A DNA stretch of 64,000 nucleotides, taken from assembly GCA_023053575.1 (NCBI GenBank), contig JAKZAP010000009.1, forward strand, positions 11,575,869-11,639,868. The letters run 5' to 3'. This DNA is from Branchinecta lynchi. Taxonomy: Eukaryota; Arthropoda; Branchiopoda; Anostraca; Branchinectidae. The notes beneath the pieces were generated by a model. The model searched no databases, was not told the DNA's origin, and worked only from the letters and a program-made list of their open reading frames with translations. Both the position numbers and the translations under genes were made by a program. Position 1 is the stretch's first letter, and the number at the start of each line of letters is the position of its first letter. Below are positions 61,785 to 64,000 of the stretch, piece by piece.

Positions 61785-64000
61785 ATTTATTTTTTTTATT
61801 TATTTATTTATGACCCGCTTTTTGCGTAACAGCGGAGTATAAAATACAAAAGTAAAATATACATATTAAAACACTTAAACAAAACAATGCAAATAAACAC
61901 GACAACATTCTTTTCATTTAAAAAAAAAAAAAAAAACACTAAATAGACTTAAAATTTGTACACAGTGACAAGCACATTAATCGGGTTCAGGAATGAAAAA
62001 CTGGCTAATAATTTCATGGGCTGAGAGGGCAGGATGTTTGTGGAGGGAAAATAGATTTGAATGCGAACGAAAAAGTGTATTAACACTATCCTGAACATTA
62101 AAATTCGAAACCAATTTACGATTACGAAAAGATTTTGGAAGATACATCAGAAATTTACAATACTTGAAAAAACAACTTCTCAAATTTTTAACATCTTTTT
62201 TCCTTAGGATATGGTAAACTCCGGAACAATTGTGGATATATGGGCCGCAAAAAGCACTATACAACTTTCCGAGCGCCTTGCGTGAATATTTTCCTCTATT
62301 TGGGACCAAACGCCCGTAACCAAATCTGATGGAATTTGATACTGATTTTAAAATAGAGGAGCACGTTAAAGATAATGTGGATTTGAAGGTAAGCCCGAGC
62401 CATTTCAGCGACTCGGACGAAAAAATAGAAAAAGAACCAATTGCAACAGAAGAGCGCTCAGAGGTTGTTGTGCGACCGAAACAAAGATATTCACATTTTG
62501 ACAGATTTATCTCAAGTCCGATGTCTGAAAGTTTGTTTGCTAAAATTTTCATATTTTTAGAAAGAGTGGATTTTGTACGGCTGACTAGGAGGATATCATC
62601 AGCATACGCAATGTAGCTGATCGAAATCTCCTTGAACAAATATGCAGGAAGAAGAGAATCCAAACAATCAGAAATCGCAGACTTAAATATATACGGTGAC
62701 AAAACTCCACCTTGGCGAACTCCATGGTTCACTGAAATATTTTCCGATAACTGACCCTGCCATTTTACCCGAATGCTGGAATTTGCGTACCAATACTTTA
62801 AAAGGCAAAGAATAGAAGAATTGACTCCAGAACGAGCAAGCGAATACAAAGCTTGAGAATGGACAACATTATCAAAAGCCCCAGAGATGTCTATGGAACA
62901 AATGTGGATGGTTGATCTGTTTAGAGTGGCCTGTCGCATTATTTTGGTTAGAACGTGGTGAGCATGCGCACAACCCGTACCATCCCTGAAACCCAATTGC
63001 ATATTTCCAAAATTGCCTTTTTCAAGAAGTTCGGGAAGAAGGACATACTCAAAAATTTTACTGACTGTACATGATACTGTAATCGGACGGAAACTATTGC
63101 ACAGTTCAGGGTCCTTGCCTCGCTTAAGGACAGATGTTACGGTTCCAACAAGGAAGCTATTCGGGACCTGAGATTGGGAAAGAAACATTTGGAACAGTAG
63201 TTGTAGATGTTGGATCAGAACAGGACATTCAGTTTTGAAGAACTCTGAAGAAATACCATCGATATCGACAGATCCAGTCTTTTTTAGTCTGTAAACAGCC
63301 TTTTCGACAGCATTACTAGTAACCGCAAAAACAGAAGACTGAGAAATTTTAACAGGGAGAAACCTTGAAAGTAAAGAGTCGAAAAACTGTTGCACGCGCA
63401 TATTGCACTGAGTGAACAAGTTGCGATAATGGTTTATCCAGTCAGAGGAGGTCAATTTTGACGGAGACACTGCACAACACTTGTCCGAAAGAAGAACTTT
63501 ATTCCAAGACTTGCGGTCTGTAGGGGCATCAGCGCCATTTAAACGTGCGGATTTCAAACAATATTTATACTCCCGCTTTGTCTTTTTTTTAAGGTCAAAC
63601 ACGGTTCCACTGATAGGGCGTCCACAAGCTATCCATAGTCTCAACCAAAATTTCGCATGATTTTTGGCTTTCTTAACCTCCGGACAAACTCTCCAAAGCC
63701 GCTTTCGGGTTCCAACCCGAACATTTTCGAATGGTACGGCTACGTTAGCGGCAGTCTTCAAGCAATGAACGACCTCAGAGTAATAAAAGTTCAAGTCGAT
63801 GGAGGAACCAGTCACATGGAGACTAGTCTGGAGTAAGTGGAACGGAATTTTCACAGCTGTCAAAAGGGTGGTCAGTGTAGCTATATAAAGTACGGGATCT
63901 AAACGATTCCAGTTCCTTTTCTTGATCCATGTCTGATGTTGAGACGTAGTGCTTTTAACACAATCGGCGGGGAGTGCCAATTTGAAAGTCAACGGCAGAT
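61785..64000 (-). mobile_element. LINE, RT to 3' end; continues past window edge
   Basis: On the minus strand a single open frame is followed by about 190 bp of 3' UTR with an A-rich tract and a terminal (AAAT)n simple repeat (about 61786-61812). The endonuclease lies beyond 64000. The open frame is undamaged, so this is the youngest member of its clade here. Decayed relatives are at 9690-11290 and 50390-51597. Confidence 0.85.
61977..63992 (-). CDS. LINE reverse transcriptase, 5'-partial
   Basis: 671 codons are open without a break, and the frame likely continues upstream of the window. After a linker region the RT blocks are SVDIDGISSEFFK (241-253), FRPITVSCTVSKIFE (301-315), QLGFRDGTGCAHAHHVL (332-348), SIDISGAFDN with catalytic Asp 368, GVRQGGVLSPYIF (424-436) and the catalytic YADDILLVS (463-471) with both aspartates. 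LKWLGL begins the thumb. The C-terminal region has Cys and His but no clear CCHC knuckle. The listed Met is only the first inside the window. Catalytic residues are intact. The clade is not assigned; it resembles CR1/Jockey-type elements in block wording. Confidence 0.9.
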   Translation of the reverse strand: MTFKLALPADCVKSTTSQHQTWIKKRNWNRLDPVLYIATLTTLLTAVKIPFHLLQTSLHVTGSSIDLNFYYSEVVHCLKTAANVAVPFENVRVGTRKRLWRVCPEVKKAKNHAKFWLRLWIACGRPISGTVFDLKKKTKREYKYCLKSARLNGADAPTDRKSWNKVLLSDKCCAVSPSKLTSSDWINHYRNLFTQCNMRVQQFFDSLLSRFLPVKISQSSVFAVTSNAVEKAVYRLKKTGSVDIDGISSEFFKTECPVLIQHLQLLFQMFLSQSQVPNSFLVGTVTSVLKRGKDPELCNSFRPITVSCTVSKIFEYVLLPELLEKGNFGNMQLGFRDGTGCAHAHHVLTKIMRQATLNRSTIHICSIDISGAFDNVVHSQALYSLARSGVNSSILCLLKYWYANSSIRVKWQGQLSENISVNHGVRQGGVLSPYIFKSAISDCLDSLLPAYLFKEISISYIAYADDILLVSRTKSTLSKNMKILANKLSDIGLEINLSKCEYLCFGRTTTSERSSVAIGSFSIFSSESLKWLGLTFKSTLSLTCSSILKSVSNSIRFGYGRLVPNRGKYSRKALGKLYSAFCGPYIHNCSGVYHILRKKDVKNLRSCFFKYCKFLMYLPKSFRNRKLVSNFNVQDSVNTLFRSHSNLFSLHKHPALSAHEIISQFFIPEPD

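Overview
This is a 64 kb piece of a eukaryotic nuclear genome, most likely an invertebrate animal and plausibly an arthropod; the species cannot be read from the sequence. Evidence: introns with canonical GT/AG borders, tRNA-derived repeats, animal-type LINEs, a Ty3/gypsy LTR element, Penelope-like fragments and many short inverted-repeat (MITE-like) transposons. There are no operons, ribosome binding sites or CRISPR. Most long frames in the window lie inside repeats and are not genes.

Host gene content is low. The one gene I recognise is a cytosolic endo-beta-N-acetylglucosaminidase (ENGASE, GH85) on the minus strand. Two exons are visible, at 59173-59476 (catalytic Asn-x-Glu motif) and 51601-51813. 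The 7.4 kb between them is almost entirely mobile DNA, and the exon(s) encoding the middle of the domain were not found. A few coding-like islands with splice-like borders (24145-24272, 60312-60383, 61313-61421 and others) may be exons of unidentified genes.

Layout. 0.2-2.2 kb: direct duplications and two tRNA-Thr(TGT)-like units, the first inside a 41-bp inverted repeat. 2.7-8.7 kb: a tandem duplication of ~1.2 kb whose first copy took several insertions, including an array of ~281-bp repeats, while the second copy acts as the unoccupied reference. 9.7-11.3 kb: decayed LINE. 12.5-19.4 kb: a ~300-bp MITE family, one copy of which was split by a nearly complete 3.6 kb LINE (endonuclease, RT, C-terminal zinc motif; one frameshift and one stop). 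13.8-58.7 kb: eight copies of an unnamed 1.0-1.6 kb element with GGGATCCC near its ends, ~137-bp internal repeats and a (GTCC)n tract. 24.6-29.3 kb: two TA-flanked MITEs, a 390-bp tandem duplication, a third tRNA-like unit and palindrome-rich repeats. 29956-36474: a complete but dead Ty3/gypsy element (198-bp LTRs, TSD ATACC) with three nested insertions. 38.8-55.9 kb: further copies of the ~280-bp repeat family with a terminal hairpin, plus LINE pieces. 53420-57364: a composite inverted-repeat element with a 5-bp direct repeat. 61.8 kb to the end: the 3' two thirds of another LINE, open to the window edge.

The most interesting signal is a motif repeated about ten times (best at 5641-5743, 39287-39599 and 49878-50040). 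It has both conserved hammerhead-ribozyme boxes (CTGANGA and GAAA) around a 7-bp stem II, a short stem III, a correctly placed AUC cleavage triplet and an imperfect stem I. Several copies are precise insertions with target duplications, and one is a 313-bp palindrome. This fits hammerhead-bearing termini of Penelope-like retroelements.
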